From Mesorhizobium helmanticense (GTDB lineage: Bacteria > Pseudomonadota > Alphaproteobacteria > Rhizobiales > Rhizobiaceae): a stretch of 64,000 bases of DNA. Shown in pieces: positions 62,077-64,000 of this stretch. The translations under genes and the position numbers were made by a program. Location of the stretch: NCBI RefSeq assembly GCF_003034915.1, contig NZ_PZJX01000057.1:1-64000 (forward strand), given 5' to 3'. How positions within the stretch are numbered: the stretch's first letter is position 1; each line of letters begins with the position of its first letter. Under the pieces are notes generated by a model, which saw only the letters and a list, made by a program, of their open reading frames with translations, did not search any database and was not told the DNA's origin.

Positions 62077-63258
62077 CTAATTTCTCCCGCCAGGCGAAGA
62101 CTGGCGCAAGCGGCTGCCGCGCTCGCGGGCCTTGAAGGTGCGTTGGCTGACACGGTCGAGAAGGTAGATCATCTCGCGCAGTTCCTCGCCGGCAATGCCC
62201 TGGGTGATGAAGACGATGCGCGTGCGCCTGTCGTCGTCGGGCCATTTTTCGAGCCAGGTCATGGTGTGCAGCAGATGCTGGGCGCCCTGGATGACCGCCG
62301 GCTGTCCCGGCTCCTCGGCGATGTTGACCAGCCCCTTCACGCGCAGCAGGCTCGGTCCGAGATTCTGGCTGATGCCGTCGAGCAGGAACTGGAGCTCGTC
62401 GCGCGACAAGGGATTTTCGCGCAGCAGAACGAAGCTCTCTATGCCCTTGCCGCGCAGATGATAGTGCGGCTCGTGGTGATCGTGATCGCCGGCGTGGTCG
62501 TGGTCGTGATGCGCGTGGTCATGCTCGTCGTGATCATCCGCGCCGTGCTTGTCGTCACCGGTAAGCCGCAGCCATGGCCTCGGATCGGCCTTGGCGTCGG
62601 CGGCGTCGAAGCCGGGGGCGGTCAGCATCGCGGCGATCGGTCCCGGCGTCCAGTCGACGATGCCGATCTCGGCACCCGGATTGAGGTCGGCGATGTCGCG
62701 GCGCACCAAGGCCTCGGCGTTCGCCCGCTTGGCGAGGTCGAGCTTGGTCAGCAGGATCTGGTCGGCGAAGGCGACCTGGCGCAGCGCCTCGTCATGCCGC
62801 TCCGATGTATCGCGCCAGTTGACGGCATCGACCAGCGTGACGACAGAAGCGACGCGGTAGAGCCCGTCGAGCGTCGGCTCCGACAGGAAGGCCTGCAGCA
62901 CCGCGCCCGGCTCGGCCAGGCCCGAACTCTCGATGACGACATTCTCGAAGGCCGGAATGCGGCCGGCCTCGCGGTCATGAAACAGCGTATTGAGCGTGCC
63001 AACCAGATCGCTACGCACCGTGCAGCAAAGGCAGCCATTCTCCAGCACGACGACGGAATCGCTGCTCGAGGCAAAGAGCTGGTGATCGAGGCCGACCTCG
63101 CCAAACTCGTTGACCACCACCACCGTGCGCGCCATCTGCGGCGCCCGCAGGGCGGCATTGATCAGCGTCGTCTTGCCGCTGCCGAGAAAGCCGGTGACGA
63201 GCGTGACCGGAATGCGGCCCGAGCCGCGCGCGGCGGGAGTTTTCGGCTCGGTCCTCAT
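62077..63258 (-). CDS. CobW/COG0523 GTPase with histidine-rich segment
   Basis: A 393-residue metallochaperone-type GTPase. GFLGSGKTTL (residues 23-32) is the P-loop, C76-L-C-C79 the metal-binding CxCC and SSGLAEP (111-117) the switch region. A segment at 238-267 holds 13 histidines between the GTPase and C-terminal domains. COG0523 proteins deliver zinc, cobalt or other metals to target enzymes. The ATG at 63258 is used; a TTG at 63270 would add 4 residues. The neighbour upstream is an M24 peptidase-family protein, which needs a metal, so chaperoning that protein is possible (inference). Confidence 0.88.
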   Translation of the reverse strand: MRTEPKTPAARGSGRIPVTLVTGFLGSGKTTLINAALRAPQMARTVVVVNEFGEVGLDHQLFASSSDSVVVLENGCLCCTVRSDLVGTLNTLFHDREAGRIPAFENVVIESSGLAEPGAVLQAFLSEPTLDGLYRVASVVTLVDAVNWRDTSERHDEALRQVAFADQILLTKLDLAKRANAEALVRRDIADLNPGAEIGIVDWTPGPIAAMLTAPGFDAADAKADPRPWLRLTGDDKHGADDHDEHDHAHHDHDHAGDHDHHEPHYHLRGKGIESFVLLRENPLSRDELQFLLDGISQNLGPSLLRVKGLVNIAEEPGQPAVIQGAQHLLHTMTWLEKWPDDDRRTRIVFITQGIAGEELREMIYLLDRVSQRTFKARERGSRLRQSSPGGRN

Positions 63259-63278
63259 CTGACGCCCCAATCGTTACC

Positions 63279-64000
63279 TCAAAACACTTCGCAGCCGGGC
63301 AGGCCACAGGAAATCAGCCGGTCGGACGGGAAGTTGGTGATGATCTCGCAGCCGTCCTTGGTGACGACCACCTCTTCCTCGATCCGGGCAGCGCCGGTGC
63401 CGTCCTCGGCACCCTTCCACGTCTCCAGCGCAAAGACCATGCCTTCGCGCAGCGGCGTATTCTGGCCACGGAAACGCTTGGAGAAGATCGGACGTTCCCA
63501 CAGCGACAGGCCAACGCCGTGGCCATATTGCAATAGAAAGGCTTCCGCCTCGTCGCGATAGCCGAAATCCTTTGCATCGGGCCAGACCGCCGCGACCTCG
63601 TCCGGCGTGATGCCCGGTCGGATCATGTCGATCGAGGCGCTGAGCCATTTCGAAGCCGCCTCATAGGCGTCGACCTGATGCTTGTTCGGCTCGCCGCAGA
63701 TGAAGGTGCGATAGTAGCAGGTGCGATAGCCATTGTAGGAATGCATGATGTCCAGGAAGATCATGTCGCCGGGCTGGATCATGCGGTCGGAGAAAGTGTG
63801 CGAATGCGGTCGCCCGCGCGAGCCGGACACCGAGTTCACGCATTCGACCCGCTCCGACCCCATGCGAAACAGCCGGTCGTTGGCGATGGCGACGAGTTCG
63901 TTCTCCCTGGTGCCGGGACGGATGGCGCGAGCGATGTCGACATAGGTCGCGTCGACCATCGATGCCGCCACCTTGAGCAGTTCGATCTCGTCGGCGGTCT
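63279..64000 (-). CDS. M24 family Xaa-Pro peptidase-like protein (partial, N-terminus beyond window)
   Basis: The C-terminal 240 residues of an M24 protein; the frame is open to the end of the window and its sequence continues (EIELLKVAAS before the in-frame M). Metal-site elements are FLDIMHSYNGYRTCYYRTF (first aspartate present), YGHGVGLSLWERP, FALETWKG and ARIEEEVVVT. The usual second aspartate (SDxTRT) is a cysteine here, so one ligand of the dinuclear site differs. It may be a peptidase, a lyase such as a DMSP-lyase-like protein, or a non-metal relative; not decidable. A CobW gene follows 20 bases after the stop. Confidence 0.8.
   Translation of the reverse strand, partial: TADEIELLKVAASMVDATYVDIARAIRPGTRENELVAIANDRLFRMGSERVECVNSVSGSRGRPHSHTFSDRMIQPGDMIFLDIMHSYNGYRTCYYRTFICGEPNKHQVDAYEAASKWLSASIDMIRPGITPDEVAAVWPDAKDFGYRDEAEAFLLQYGHGVGLSLWERPIFSKRFRGQNTPLREGMVFALETWKGAEDGTGAARIEEEVVVTKDGCEIITNFPSDRLISCGLPGCEVF

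Overview
The window looks like chromosome (or a large replicon) of a Mesorhizobium-like member of the Hyphomicrobiales. Evidence: it is GC-rich throughout with strong G/C third-position bias, it has many ABC transporters with catabolic enzymes attached, and it has rhizobial intergenic mosaic-type repeats and short palindromic repeats between genes. No rRNA, tRNA, CRISPR array, phage, transposase or origin was seen. About 59 protein genes cover over 90 percent of the sequence, most in tightly overlapping operons (ATGA junctions). The species assignment is inference.

Region 1-5600: the 3' end of a [2Fe-2S] amine-oxidase subunit and its FAD partner. Next come a leaderless TetR gene leading into two small domain-of-unknown-function genes, a divergent SDR/TetR pair with two operator-like palindromes, and an IclR regulator coupled to a succinate-semialdehyde-type dehydrogenase (5596-7056).

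Region 7057-21336 is the most interesting. A sugar-type (family 1) ABC transporter with a Tat-exported binding protein is followed by a class III aminotransferase, a DapA-family lyase/aldolase, a fold-type III PLP decarboxylase and two SDRs. Convergent to it are two-subunit glycine dehydrogenase genes (gcvPA, gcvPB) with no lipoyl H-protein, and divergent from those is an AcoX-like ATP-NAD kinase family gene. Upstream regions of both operons share a 12-base motif. The set reads as one catabolic pathway for a nitrogen-containing substrate that I cannot name.

Region 21355-29277 is one seven-gene operon on the minus strand: AmiC-like sensor, AmiR-like ANTAR antiterminator, oligopeptide-type permeases and binding protein, formamidase/acetamidase and a fused double ATPase. 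It is probably an amide uptake and hydrolysis system induced through antitermination. Region 29592-35511 (minus) holds hydantoinase/oxoprolinase A and B subunits, an amino-acid binding protein with no permease, and a GcvT-like protein.

Region 35746-41998 (plus): ferredoxin-NADP reductase, deoxyribose-phosphate aldolase, a two-domain aldehyde dehydrogenase, and an SDR/FAH pair resembling the non-phosphorylative deoxy-sugar-acid route. An inverted pair of mosaic repeats separates these from the next, convergent operon.

Region 42202-53017 is a divergent amino-sugar locus. On the minus strand: MurQ etherase, family 1 sugar ABC transporter, a DUF4304 protein, a Gfo/Idh oxidoreductase and a UgpC-like ATPase. 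On the plus strand: GlcNAc-kinase-like protein, GntR regulator, SIS isomerase/deaminase and NagA. Two matching TGGTATT tandem sites flank the divergent promoters.

Region 53014-64000: a PRISE-type reductase, a ribose-type ABC transporter cluster with sugar isomerase and SDRs, a small antitoxin-like ORF, a hydroxyisobutyrate-dehydrogenase-type enzyme, a histidine-rich CobW GTPase and the C-terminal part of an M24 peptidase-family protein running off the window.

A recurring feature is a strong hairpin directly after binding-protein genes (8719-8754, 30731-30754, 46711-46734, 57353-57381), which probably sets the binding-protein to permease ratio.
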